A stretch of DNA of 55,271 nt from Sulfurovum sp. 16-42-52 (GCA_002281755.1 NCHB01000020.1:1-55271), one strand, 5' to 3'. Positions 8,054 to 16,586 are shown, counted from the first letter of the stretch. Notes: generated from the sequence alone by a model not told the origin. A program made the numbers and translations.

Positions 8054-9127
8054 TTAGTTACGCCCTATACAATTTAAATCATCAAAGGCTTTTTCAAGTC
8101 TTGCTACCATGCTAAGTTCACCTGCTCGTAGCCATTTGCGAGGATCGTAATAATTTTTATTGGGTTTATCTTCACCTTCTGGGTTACCGATTTGTCCTTG
8201 AAGGTAGGCTTTATTTTTAGCTTCATACCCTCTTACACCATCCCAAAATGCCCATTGTGTATCGGTGTCGATATTCATCTTCACTGCACCATAAGAGATG
8301 GCTTCACGGATATCTGCAAGCTCAGAGCCGGAACCACCATGAAATACAAAATTAACTGGTTTAGATGCAGTGTTGAATTTTGCTTCAATAAATTTTTGTG
8401 AATTGTCCAATATCTTTGGAGTCAGTGTCACGTTACCAGGCTTATAAACCCCATGCACATTGCCAAAAGAGGCTGCGATGGTAAACCTCGGAGATACCTT
8501 CATAAGCTCTTCATACGCATAAGCGACCTCTTCAGGTTGTGTATAGAGCAGTGCATTGTCGACATCTGAATTGTCTACACCATCTTCTTCTCCACCTGTC
8601 ACGCCCAACTCAATCTCAAGTGTCATGCCCATTTTAGACATACGTGCCAAATAGGTTTTGCAAATTTCTATATTTTCCTCAAGTGGCTCTTCTGAAAGGT
8701 CTAGCATATGAGAAGAAAAAAGCGGGATGCCGTGTGTCTTAAAATGCGCTTCACTGGCATCAAGCAATGCATCGATCCATGGAAGGAGTTTCTTTGCTGC
8801 GTGGTCAGTATGAAGTACGACAGGCACGCCATAAGCTTTTGCAACGGTATGCACATGTTGTGCACCGGCAATCGTTCCTACCACTGCGCCAACAGCAGAG
8901 GGTAAACCTTGCCCTGCATAATACGCCCCACCCCCGTTTGAAAACTGGACAATCACAGGCGAATTGACATTTTTAGCAGCTTCAAGCACTGCATTGATAG
9001 AGAGCGTACTCACTACATTCACAGCAGGTATCGCAAACCCGTCTTCTTTTGCTATACGAAAAAGAGTCTGAAGATTATCTCCCGTCACGACACCTGCATC
9101 CATACTCTCTAAAACTTTTGTCGGCAT
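8054..9127 (-). CDS. fbaA: Fructose-bisphosphate aldolase, class II
   Basis: Zinc-dependent aldolase of glycolysis and gluconeogenesis, interconverting fructose 1,6-bisphosphate with DHAP and glyceraldehyde 3-phosphate. At 357 residues it is the long (type A, E. coli FbaA-like) form. VVLHTDHAAKK carries the zinc and catalytic His/Asp residues, and VFHGGSGS and NIDTDTQWAFWDGVR are typical phosphate-binding and C-terminal motifs. The start at 9127 follows an AAGGAAGGG ribosome-binding site. It lies directly downstream of two SurA-like genes; peb4 next to fba is also the Campylobacter arrangement, as I recall it. Confidence 0.96.
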   Translation of the reverse strand: MPTKVLESMDAGVVTGDNLQTLFRIAKEDGFAIPAVNVVSTLSINAVLEAAKNVNSPVIVQFSNGGGAYYAGQGLPSAVGAVVGTIAGAQHVHTVAKAYGVPVVLHTDHAAKKLLPWIDALLDASEAHFKTHGIPLFSSHMLDLSEEPLEENIEICKTYLARMSKMGMTLEIELGVTGGEEDGVDNSDVDNALLYTQPEEVAYAYEELMKVSPRFTIAASFGNVHGVYKPGNVTLTPKILDNSQKFIEAKFNTASKPVNFVFHGGSGSELADIREAISYGAVKMNIDTDTQWAFWDGVRGYEAKNKAYLQGQIGNPEGEDKPNKNYYDPRKWLRAGELSMVARLEKAFDDLNCIGRN

Positions 9128-9149
9128 GTAGCCCTTCCTTTTTGTGGCT

Positions 9150-10193
9150 TTATTTTACGTTTATTTTTGCATTTTTCATCAAGCTACTCACCACTTTTTC
9201 CTGTGCCAATTGCATTTTGATGTTATTTTTTACGCTTTCAAATGAAGGTATTTTCTGTTTACTTTTAGCAGCTTTTGCTGCTTTTATCATTTTATCATAT
9301 CCCTCTTGCGCCATTTTATCAGATATCTCAGTGGTTGACATTTTTTTCTGCATCCAAAACCCTGCAAGGGCTGATTCTTTTTCTTTGGTACTCAGGCTTT
9401 TCTTCGCTTCAGCCGTCATTAGCTTTGAAGGTGCCATCACCTCTAGCAGTTTCTTTTTGTCATTATCCGGAAGTGCTGCCCAGGTCATTTTACCTTTAGT
9501 CATTTGCTCCAGTGCTTTATTGGCTTCTTCTACACTGATAGTGATGCCGTTTACACTGCCTGCACTGGTATTGCCGTCAACTTTAATATCAGCATCCTTC
9601 ATCACTTTGGTCACAATTGCCTTCTCAAGCATTTGCATCTTCATCCTGTCTTTAACCTGATCAAAAGGCGGTATAGGTGCAGAGCTGTTGTTTTCTCTTG
9701 CTTGAAAACTCAAACCATTGTACACTTCTTTTGCCTGTTCATCCGTGATTTTGATCGATTGCGCCTCTTTTCTCATCCATGTACGCGTATAGACCATCTC
9801 TTTTTCAACTTCTGAGAGTTCTTTTTGGGCGACATCCACCACAAGCAGCGGCAAAGAGAGTTCTTTGACTAGTTTTCCACGTTGTTCTGGGGGTAAAAGA
9901 TCAAAATCTGTCACTTTACCCTGTGTACGCTGCTTCAGATAGGCATCAGCATCTTTTTTAATGATTTTACGTCCATTGACTGTAGCAATCACGGTAGATG
10001 AGGGTCTTGTTTTGATGGGTTTTGGCGTAGGTGCCTGTGGGTTATTGAGGTTGATGCCTCCAAGGTTTACCATAGAGGAGCTGTCTTCTTTTTCGTTCAT
10101 CATGTTTGTCAAAGAATTTTTCAAGGCATCAGCGTAAGCCGTACCTTGAAATAATCCTACCGTTATTCCCAAGAGAATAAAATATTTCTTCAT
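9150..10193 (-). CDS. Periplasmic SurA-N-like chaperone with two repeats and no PPIase domain
   Basis: A 347-residue secreted protein with a Sec signal peptide (cut near residue 21, GTAYADA). After a Pro/Asn-rich linker come two similar halves. Each opens with an edge strand (VIATVNGRKI at about residue 67 and GSVNGITI at about 213), continues with Lys/Glu-rich helices, and ends with a Val-Lys-x2-(Met/Ile)-Lys-Met-Gln helix (QVKDRMKMQM, SVKNNIKMQL). This matches SurA/PrsA N-terminal chaperone domains duplicated in tandem. No parvulin signature (HARHIL or GGDLG) is present. It lies between the PEB4-like gene and fbaA, so an outer-membrane-protein holdase role is a reasonable inference. Confidence 0.65.
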   Translation of the reverse strand: MKKYFILLGITVGLFQGTAYADALKNSLTNMMNEKEDSSSMVNLGGINLNNPQAPTPKPIKTRPSSTVIATVNGRKIIKKDADAYLKQRTQGKVTDFDLLPPEQRGKLVKELSLPLLVVDVAQKELSEVEKEMVYTRTWMRKEAQSIKITDEQAKEVYNGLSFQARENNSSAPIPPFDQVKDRMKMQMLEKAIVTKVMKDADIKVDGNTSAGSVNGITISVEEANKALEQMTKGKMTWAALPDNDKKKLLEVMAPSKLMTAEAKKSLSTKEKESALAGFWMQKKMSTTEISDKMAQEGYDKMIKAAKAAKSKQKIPSFESVKNNIKMQLAQEKVVSSLMKNAKINVK

Positions 10194-10224
10194 AGTCTAG
10201 TGTCCCTATTTAAATCCCTTGAGA

Positions 10225-11073
10225 TTATTTTTGTGTTGCATTCACGTCTGGCAGCATATTTTCAATTTTTGCTTTGCTTTTTAGCTCTTTGGCTATCTCG
10301 CCTACTTTAGCTGTAAACTGTTGTTGTTTAAGCATCGTGAGGATTTTATCTTTTACTTCATCGTAAGAAGTTGGTTTTGCAGGTGTTTTTTCTTCAAGAA
10401 AGATGACATGGTAACCAAACTGCGTTTTAACCGGTTTTGTTGTGATTTGACCCACTTCAAGTGCCCATGCTGCATCTGAAAACTCCGGAACCATCTGACC
10501 TTTTGCAAATGTTCCAAGATCGCCGCCTTTTGGACCTGAAGGACCTGTTGATTTTGTTTGCGCTACTTCGATAAATTTGGTTTTGAGTGCATCACCTTTG
10601 AGTGATTTGAGTGAATCGATAATGGCTTGTGCTTCTTTTTCATCTTTTACCAAAATGTGTCTTGCATGCATGGAGTCTTGTTGCATGAATTTTGCACTGT
10701 TTTTATCATAAAATGCTTTTGCATCGCCGTCACTGACTACGATGCTGTCCATTTGCGCTTTCATCCACATATTGACGAGCAATTCATTTTTCAATTTTTC
10801 CATATTGCGTTGAAACTCAGGTTTTTTCTCAAACCCTTCTTTGGCTGCAAGTTCAGTAAAAAGTTCTTTCTCTACGAGTCTGTCTGTAACCATTCTCTGC
10901 TCTTGTGGCTTGAGTTGCATAAAACTTGAATTGGGTGCTGCTGCAGTCACAAATGCCTGTGCATCTTCTTTTGTAATGTTTTTTCCATTGACTGTTGCGA
11001 GTATGTCTGATGCGGCAACAGATGAAGCCATAACAGCAACAGCAAGTAGTGAAGTTTTTGCGAGTTTTAACAT
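10225..11073 (-). CDS. Periplasmic parvulin-type peptidyl-prolyl isomerase (PEB4-like)
   Basis: A 282-residue exported chaperone/PPIase that helps outer-membrane proteins fold. It has a signal peptide (residues 1-21, MASSVAAS), an N-terminal SurA-like chaperone region starting at ILATVNGKNI, and a parvulin domain at about 135-245. That domain has the signatures HARHILVKDE, GPSGPKGGDLGTF and FGYHVIFLEE. It resembles C. jejuni PEB4/Cj0596, which from memory also lies between nth and fba. First gene of a five-gene leftward operon, divergent from nth. Confidence 0.9.
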   Translation of the reverse strand: MLKLAKTSLLAVAVMASSVAASDILATVNGKNITKEDAQAFVTAAAPNSSFMQLKPQEQRMVTDRLVEKELFTELAAKEGFEKKPEFQRNMEKLKNELLVNMWMKAQMDSIVVSDGDAKAFYDKNSAKFMQQDSMHARHILVKDEKEAQAIIDSLKSLKGDALKTKFIEVAQTKSTGPSGPKGGDLGTFAKGQMVPEFSDAAWALEVGQITTKPVKTQFGYHVIFLEEKTPAKPTSYDEVKDKILTMLKQQQFTAKVGEIAKELKSKAKIENMLPDVNATQK

Positions 11074-11186
11074 GGTAAATCGTCCTTGATTACATAAATT
11101 TAAGCCTGAAGTATATCCCGATTGGGTAAATCATTTGTTAATGTGCTACTATTTTAGACTAGATTAGATGAGACAAAGGCAAAGAG

Positions 11187-11858
11187 ATGGTAAAAGCAGA
11201 ACACACGACAAAAAAGATTAAAAAAGCGACACAAAAAGAAGTGGGAGAGATTAAACAGATTTTTCTTGAGCACTATCCTGACTCAGTAACGGAGTTACAC
11301 TATCGCAATCTTTATGAGCTGCTCATTGCCGTGATGCTCTCAGCGCAATGTACCGATAAACGGGTCAATATCATCACGCCTGCACTCTTTGAAGCCTATC
11401 CTGATCCTGTCTCGTTGGCAAATGCTGATTTGGATACGGTAAAATCCTACATCAACACCTGTTCATTTTTTAACAACAAAGCCCAGAACCTCATCAAAAT
11501 GGCACAATCGGTCGCAGAAAATCACAATAATGAAATACCACTCGAACGAGATGAACTCGTTAAACTCGCGGGCGTAGGACAAAAAACTGCCAATGTCGTC
11601 ATGATAGAGTACGCCGGAGCCAACCTAATGGCAGTCGATACCCATGTCTTTAGAGTTGCACACCGTTTAGGCTTGAGCGATGCAAAAACAGCGGTAAAAT
11701 GTGAAGAAGAACTGAGTAAAAAATTTAAAACCGACCTGCATCTGCTTCATCAGGCGATGGTACTTTTTGGCAGATACCGATGTAAAGCGCTCAGTCCGGA
11801 ATGTGAAGACTGTTTTATGAAAGCACATTGTAAAACGACACAAACCTTTAAAGTTTAG
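11187..11858 (+). CDS. nth: Endonuclease III (DNA glycosylase/AP lyase)
   Basis: Base-excision repair enzyme removing oxidised pyrimidines. The helix-hairpin-helix LAGVGQKTANVV carries catalytic Lys133, followed by Asp151 in AVDTHVFRVAHRLG. A [4Fe-4S] cluster is bound by Cys199, 206, 209 and 215 (C-x6-C-x2-C-x5-C). At 223 residues it is slightly longer than E. coli Nth because of a Lys-rich N-terminus. The ATG at 11187 has AAAGG upstream. The stop overlaps the convergent ppk2 stop by four bases. Confidence 0.97.
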   Translation: MVKAEHTTKKIKKATQKEVGEIKQIFLEHYPDSVTELHYRNLYELLIAVMLSAQCTDKRVNIITPALFEAYPDPVSLANADLDTVKSYINTCSFFNNKAQNLIKMAQSVAENHNNEIPLERDELVKLAGVGQKTANVVMIEYAGANLMAVDTHVFRVAHRLGLSDAKTAVKCEEELSKKFKTDLHLLHQAMVLFGRYRCKALSPECEDCFMKAHCKTTQTFKV

Positions 11859-12742
11859 TGATACGGATAGACTATCTTGGGGTCATATTCAAGCCCGATG
11901 GGTGCGTTTTTTTTGCCCTCATAGTCTATCGTTGAGAGCACATAGCGTATAGACTCAAGCCTTGTTTTGATTTTGTCATTACTGTCAACGATGATCCACG
12001 GTGAGTGTTCTGTGTGTGTAAGCTCAAACATGGCTTCTTTGTACTGTGTCGCTTGAGACCACATTTTATGGGCGTGCTGATCAAGAGAACTGAGTTTCCA
12101 CTGCTTCAGCGGATTTTTCATACGCTTTTCAAAGCGTTTCTCCTGTTCTTCCTTGGTGATATCAAGCCAGAACTTAATGAGTATAATACCGTCATCAATA
12201 AGAGCCTCTTCAAACTGAGGGACTACTTTCATAAATTTTTCGTACTCCTGGGGCGTACAAAACCCAAAAACAGGTTCTACAATGGCACGGTTATACCAGC
12301 TTCTGTCAAAAAATGTGATCTCTCCGGCATTTGGCAGATGCTGAAGATAGCGTTGAAAATAAAACTGTCCCTTTTCAACTTCTGTTGGCTTTTGCAGTGC
12401 GGCAACTCTAAATTTTCTGGGGTTGAGATACTGAATGAACCGTTTGATGGTTCCGCCTTTTCCTGCAGCATCGCGCCCTTCAAATAGTATCATCACCCGT
12501 TTGTTCTTCTCATACACCCAATCTTGAAGCTTGATAAGTTCAGCCTGCACCGCTTTGAGTTCTTTTTCAGAACGGACATGACGCACAATCTTTGCCAGTT
12601 TTTTTTCACTCAGCAACTGAGATAATCCGCTTTTAGTTCCCAACAGATCAATATCTGCCTCAAGTTTTTTTAAAACCTTTTTTGCTTCTTCCTCTTGCAC
12701 AGTCTCTTTTAGGTAAGCTAAATATTCATCGATGGTTTTCAT
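11855..12742 (-). CDS. ppk2: Polyphosphate kinase 2
   Basis: PPK2-family phosphotransferase using polyphosphate and nucleoside phosphates. A Walker A motif (FEGRDAAGKGG, about residues 87-97) and Walker B/lid (FFDRSWYNRA, Asp about 146) are both intact, with the family stretch GQFYFQRYLQHLP between them. It is 295 residues from the ATG at 12742, chosen because AAGGA sits seven bases upstream; two GTG codons just before it are alternatives. It overlaps the 3' end of pepD by 17 bases, suggesting co-transcription. A Ppx/GppA-type phosphatase is encoded elsewhere in the window. Confidence 0.93.
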   Translation of the reverse strand: MKTIDEYLAYLKETVQEEEAKKVLKKLEADIDLLGTKSGLSQLLSEKKLAKIVRHVRSEKELKAVQAELIKLQDWVYEKNKRVMILFEGRDAAGKGGTIKRFIQYLNPRKFRVAALQKPTEVEKGQFYFQRYLQHLPNAGEITFFDRSWYNRAIVEPVFGFCTPQEYEKFMKVVPQFEEALIDDGIILIKFWLDITKEEQEKRFEKRMKNPLKQWKLSSLDQHAHKMWSQATQYKEAMFELTHTEHSPWIIVDSNDKIKTRLESIRYVLSTIDYEGKKNAPIGLEYDPKIVYPYH

Positions 12743-14033
12743 CACCACTTCCTTTGTTTACCCCAACAGCATGGATGATTTTTTTTACGACTTCAAAGGT
12801 TTTTTCAACCGAAGCCAACTCTACTTTCTCCCGTGTGGAGTGTGGATAGCGTATGGTGGGCCCGATGGAGGCAAATTTCATCGCAGGATATTTCTCAGCG
12901 ATGACCCCGCACTCAAGCCCTGCATGGATTGCCATCAACTTGGTTCTTCCAAAAACGGCTTCCATCTGCGCACTGACAAGGTTTGTAAACTCGCTGATGT
13001 CAGGTTTCCATGCAGGGTATTTGTCTTCAAGCGTGGTTTCAAAACCGTAGGCATGAAAAAAATCTAAAGTTTCTTTTGAAAGTGCTGCTAATTTTTGTGC
13101 ATCCATCGCTCTGGCACTGGTTTCTACCACGATACCACCCTTTTCGTCGGTGGTGATGATAGCAAGATTGATACTGGTATCGGGGATGTTCAGCGTTTTA
13201 TTGTGTGTGTGTACCCCGTGCTTGAAAGCCTCTATCATCGCGATAATTTTTTCGCCCTCGTTCAACACTTTAGGCGATTCATTCAAGCATCGTACTTTCA
13301 CCATCTCTTTACTCTGTAACTCTGTTTGGCTATAAACGATGGTGACAGCGTTAGCGGGAATCGAGTTACGCCGCTCTCCTGCATAGAAAGAGGCTAACTG
13401 GGTAATGCCGTGTTGATGCAAATACGCACCCAAAACTTTAATAGCAGAAGGGATACCCTTGTCAATATCAACCCCTGAATGTCCTCCCACCAGTCCTTTG
13501 ACTGCTACTTCATAACAAACACCTTTACCCTCCACGAACACATCTTGCTTGCTTGCTGTTATGTCTACACCGCCAGCACACCCTATGTAAACTTCAGCTT
13601 CATCTTCACTGTCAAGATTGAGCATATAGCTACTTTTGAGTGCAAAATTCACCGCATTGGCACCGATGAGCCCCACTTCTTCATCTGAAGTGAATAAAAA
13701 CTCCAACTCTGCACCTTCATCCATCAACTGCATCATCATCGCGATGCCCATGCCGTTATCTGCGCCCAAAGAAGCTTCTTTGGCGCTCATCCAACCTTCT
13801 TCTTCATAGGTTTCCAGCACAGGTGCTTTACCCATACATACCATATCGTAGTGGGCTTGGAGGCATAAACTTGGATTTCCTTTGCAGATATAAATGTTTT
13901 TCATTTCATCTACCTCTACCGTATAACCTCTTTCCTGAGCAAAAGCAACTAAAAAATGCAACAACTTATCTGCTTCTTTACTACAACGGGGTATCTGAGT
14001 GAGGGTTTGAAAATGGCTTATAATGTTTGACAT
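12726..14033 (-). CDS. pepD: Cytosol non-specific dipeptidase (aminoacyl-histidine dipeptidase)
   Basis: M20-family zinc dipeptidase of 435 residues. Metal-site motifs are visible: LQAHYDMVCMG (first His/Asp), LGADNGMGIAMMM (bridging Asp), FTSDEEVGLIGA (catalytic Glu-Glu) and GLECGVI. A longer open frame extends upstream, but MSNIISHF at 14033 is the start, because AAGGAG lies five bases before it and the extra residues are not family-like. It precedes ppk2, with overlap. A TATAAA-type -10 box lies about 20 bases upstream. Confidence 0.93.
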   Translation of the reverse strand: MSNIISHFQTLTQIPRCSKEADKLLHFLVAFAQERGYTVEVDEMKNIYICKGNPSLCLQAHYDMVCMGKAPVLETYEEEGWMSAKEASLGADNGMGIAMMMQLMDEGAELEFLFTSDEEVGLIGANAVNFALKSSYMLNLDSEDEAEVYIGCAGGVDITASKQDVFVEGKGVCYEVAVKGLVGGHSGVDIDKGIPSAIKVLGAYLHQHGITQLASFYAGERRNSIPANAVTIVYSQTELQSKEMVKVRCLNESPKVLNEGEKIIAMIEAFKHGVHTHNKTLNIPDTSINLAIITTDEKGGIVVETSARAMDAQKLAALSKETLDFFHAYGFETTLEDKYPAWKPDISEFTNLVSAQMEAVFGRTKLMAIHAGLECGVIAEKYPAMKFASIGPTIRYPHSTREKVELASVEKTFEVVKKIIHAVGVNKGSGDENHR

Positions 14034-14107
14034 GACACTCCTTATTTTATACAATACGAGAAGTATAGTACAATGAGATAAAAATTGCCAAAGAAAAAGG
14101 ATGAAGT

Positions 14108-15016
14108 TTGGAACAGCATGAAACGCTAAAAGCACATTACAAGTTTACGGAAGAAGAGGCAATGATTTTACAAAATTTACGTCCAAGAATGGAAAAAATT
14201 GCAGATATCTTTGTGGATGAGTTTTATGATTATATTTGGGGGTTTGGTGCAACGGCACAATTTTTAAAAAATAAAGCCATCATAGAGCATCATCGAATGA
14301 AGATAAAAGAGTGGTTTATAAACCTTTTTTCCGGGAAATACGATACTTTTTATTTTCTAAACCTCTACAAAATTGGGGAAATCCACGTAAAGATTGGATT
14401 ACCCACGCATTATGTGAATTCTGCCTTTACCTTTGTCCGTACTTTTGTTTTACGAAGCATAGAAGAAAACTTTGAAAATAAAGATCAACACGTTAAGGAG
14501 ATAAAGGCGATTGAAAAAATTATTGACATGAATTTAGACACACTTACAAGTTCTTATCGTGAAGAGGAGCTTGGAAAGTTTTTATCTTTATCAAAAACAG
14601 AGAAAAACATCTTATCTGGTTTGAAAAATTTCAACTCTTATATCAATTACTTTTTAGCAGTTGCATTAGCACTTGTTGCATTTTTTGCAATAGGGCTTTT
14701 CTTGTATGACATTTATTTACTTTTTTTCAGTGATATGAAAATAGAAAAGGGGATCCTAACCGTTCTTGGTTCACTGTTGGTTTTATGGGCAGCAATAGAA
14801 CTCATCCACGAAGAGATAAATCATTTACAGGGCAAAGGTTTTGCTATAGGAGCCTTTATCATGCTTGCCATGGCAGCGCTCATTAGAAAAGTACTGATTT
14901 ATTCACTGTCGTCAGAAAAATCATCTGAGTTATTGGTCATTGGTGTTGTTATTGTCGGTTTAGCGTTGGCATATTGGCTTGTGGGTCGAAAAAAACATGA
15001 AGGTATTCATTCATAA
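14108..15016 (+). CDS. Protoglobin-like sensor domain fused to a PsiE-like membrane domain
   Basis: A 302-residue protein in two parts. Residues 1 to about 160 look like a globin-coupled-sensor/protoglobin domain. IGEIHVKIGLPTHYV supplies the proximal His93, preceded by FSGKYDTFYFLNLYK. Residues about 175-297 hold four hydrophobic segments with ELIHEEI and MAALIRKVLI, resembling the phosphate-starvation-inducible PsiE family. It starts at TTG 14108 with AAAAAGGA about seven bases upstream; the nearer ATGs are out of frame. There is no kinase, cyclase or methyl-accepting output domain. Oxygen or nitric oxide sensing is inferred from the fold only. Confidence 0.7.
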   Translation: MEQHETLKAHYKFTEEEAMILQNLRPRMEKIADIFVDEFYDYIWGFGATAQFLKNKAIIEHHRMKIKEWFINLFSGKYDTFYFLNLYKIGEIHVKIGLPTHYVNSAFTFVRTFVLRSIEENFENKDQHVKEIKAIEKIIDMNLDTLTSSYREEELGKFLSLSKTEKNILSGLKNFNSYINYFLAVALALVAFFAIGLFLYDIYLLFFSDMKIEKGILTVLGSLLVLWAAIELIHEEINHLQGKGFAIGAFIMLAMAALIRKVLIYSLSSEKSSELLVIGVVIVGLALAYWLVGRKKHEGIHS

Positions 15017-15036
15017 AAATCACCAAAGGAAGCGTT

Positions 15037-15219
15037 ATGGAGCACTTTTTTACCTGCCCTTACTGTTGGGAGCGTATCTCTATGATTCTTGACGAAACAG
15101 AAGAATCAAGCGATTACATCGAAGATTGTGAAGTGTGTTGTCGTCCTATAGAGCTGATTTTTAGATTTTCAGGTGAAATATTGGTGAGTTTTGAAGCAAG
15201 AAAAATAGAAGGCATTTAG
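15037..15219 (+). CDS. CPXCG-type cysteine-rich zinc-ribbon protein
   Basis: A 60-residue protein with Cys7-x2-Cys10 (FFTCPYCWERIS) and Cys31-x2-Cys34-Cys35 (IEDCEVCCRPIEL). This is the pattern of the small CPXCG cysteine-rich family, with Trp in place of the usual Gly after the second Cys. It probably binds one zinc. Function is unknown. ATG 15037 has AAAGGAAG upstream, and the gene follows the globin fusion by 20 bases, so the two probably share a transcript. Confidence 0.85.
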   Translation: MEHFFTCPYCWERISMILDETEESSDYIEDCEVCCRPIELIFRFSGEILVSFEARKIEGI

Positions 15220-15320
15220 CCCTGGGTCTGCAAATGATGTACTGCAATACACTGCATATCAATTCATAGATAGTTCATTGTACTTGACTATACTCTCTCT
15301 CATATTTAAAAGGATAAGAA

Positions 15321-15715
15321 ATGAAAAAATGGCGATTTGATTTTAGAATTTGGCACTGGGGTATGCTTTGGTTGTACTGCTTTTGTGGCGGATAATACTC
15401 TTTTTTACCAAAAGTGGTTCTGCTAATTACAAAAATTTTAAAGCTAAAACTCTACATAAAAAACTTGTGACAGTGGGGTATATAGGCATTTATGGCACAC
15501 TCTTCATCATGGCACTTTCAGGACTTTCACTGACGTTTCATGAATCATTGGCATTGAGCAAAGAACTTACCCATACGATTAAAGAGGTTCATGAATGGTT
15601 ATTTAATCTTGTTCTTTTATTTGTTGTATTACATGTAACTGGTGTTGTTATTGCAGAAACAAGAGATGAGGCGGGTATTATCTCTGATATGATTCATGGT
15701 AAAAATATGGCTTGA
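15321..15715 (+). pseudogene. Broken b-type cytochrome (cytochrome b561-like) gene
   Basis: A promoter and ribosome-binding site (AAAGGATAAGAA) lead into ATG 15321, MKKWRFDFRIWHW, the expected first-helix haem-His start of this family. The frame then ends at 15395. The rest of the protein is in another frame from about 15350: GYALVVLLLWRIIL, a second block with SGLSLTFHE, and HEWLFNLVLLFVVLHVTGVV with two more His. Relative to the family, the end of helix 1, the following loop and the start of helix 2 (roughly 60 residues) are missing, and the frame changes at the junction. The downstream part could be translated only from a TTG without a ribosome-binding site. Confidence 0.75.
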
Positions 15716-15785
15716 GAAACGCATGTCAATTGAAAACCTTTTGCTCGTATAGCGCTCAACACACCATTATTTTGACAAATATCAA

Positions 15786-15813
15786 TTGTTTTCACTTTTA
15801 CATTGACTATACT
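15786..15813 (+). promoter_or_regulatory. Promoter of the hemerythrin-cupin pair
   Basis: TTGTTT (15786-15791), a 16-base spacer and TATACT (15808-15813). The start codon lies 21 bases downstream with GGAG between. The 11-base string TTGACTATACT around the -10 box is repeated exactly at 15284-15294, upstream of the broken cytochrome b gene. Confidence 0.55.
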
Positions 15814-15834
15814 TTTTAAAAAAGGAGTGAGACC

Positions 15835-16248
15835 ATGATAGACAAATCTACCATACCCCAAGTAGCGTTCCAGATGATGAATGAGGTACATAATGAAGAG
15901 GCTGATCTACTCAATACACTTGAATCCTTGTTAAAACAGGAACACATAGATACCCAAACGGTAGATGACACCCTGCAAGCCTTACTTACCCATACGCAGG
16001 GGCATTTTGCCAATGAAGAGCGGTTGATGCAAGAGGTCTCTTTCCCCGCATTTATGATGCATCAGGGTGAACATCTGCGGGTACTGGATGAGATGAAACA
16101 CACTATCAGCCGTTGGCAGACAGAACAAGACACAGAGCTTTTAAGCGCGTATTTTCTAGGAAGTTTGCAAGAGTGGCTCATGCTTCACATCAGCACGATG
16201 GACACCATGACGGCACAATTCATCTGCGCCCATAAAGGATGCGCATGA
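15835..16248 (+). CDS. Bacteriohemerythrin
   Basis: A 137-residue di-iron oxygen-binding protein of the hemerythrin family. The ligand set is complete: His19, His53 and/or His57 with Glu61 (HFANEE), His76-x3-His80 (HQGEH), and His118-x4-Asp123 (HISTMD). It is a single-domain soluble protein. A strong AAGGAGTGAG ribosome-binding site precedes ATG 15835. The TGA overlaps the ATG of the cupin gene, so the two are translationally coupled. Oxygen storage, delivery or sensing is the family role; the exact use here is not visible. Confidence 0.88.
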   Translation: MIDKSTIPQVAFQMMNEVHNEEADLLNTLESLLKQEHIDTQTVDDTLQALLTHTQGHFANEERLMQEVSFPAFMMHQGEHLRVLDEMKHTISRWQTEQDTELLSAYFLGSLQEWLMLHISTMDTMTAQFICAHKGCA

Positions 16249-16586
16249 CCATCCTCTCATTTTTAAGTGACCTAAGCTTTAGCAGCAAACCGCAGATCAA
16301 AGTGATGGCTGATGGCACAACCTCAAAAGAAATACGCATCTGTATGGATGCGGGCAACATCATGAAAGAACACAAAGCCCCAGGGGCTATTAGCATCATG
16401 CTTTTAAAAGGTTCTGTGCGCATCAGCTCCAACAGTGAAGAAGTCACACTGACTGAGGGAGACATGCTCTACTTTGAAGCCAATGTGCCCCACTCACTCG
16501 AAGCAGACGAACAAGCCGTCATTCGTCTCGTGCTTTCCAAAAACGACACAACACAACGCGTACAAAATCTTCTGAAACCCCTATAA
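16245..16586 (+). CDS. Small cupin-domain protein
   Basis: A 113-residue single-domain cupin. The second cupin motif (GDMLYFEANVPHSLEA) is clear. The first (KEHKAPGAISIMLLKGSVRI) retains only one of the usual two His residues, so the metal site is weak or altered. The start at 16245 is preferred: ATGA overlaps the hemerythrin stop and AAAGGA is correctly spaced. An in-frame ATG at 16239 is the alternative. It may be a sensor or small-molecule-binding partner of the hemerythrin; this is inference from coupling only. Confidence 0.75.
   Translation: MTILSFLSDLSFSSKPQIKVMADGTTSKEIRICMDAGNIMKEHKAPGAISIMLLKGSVRISSNSEEVTLTEGDMLYFEANVPHSLEADEQAVIRLVLSKNDTTQRVQNLLKPL

Noticed and set aside
14034-14135. 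N-terminal extension of pepD beginning MLLAFHAVPNF
   Set aside because: It overlaps the divergent globin gene start, has no family similarity, and a good ribosome-binding site supports the start at 14033.
15126-15320. Possible transposon or IS scar near the broken cytochrome b gene
   Set aside because: No terminal inverted repeats, target duplication or transposase fragment could be seen; a simple deletion explains the gene.
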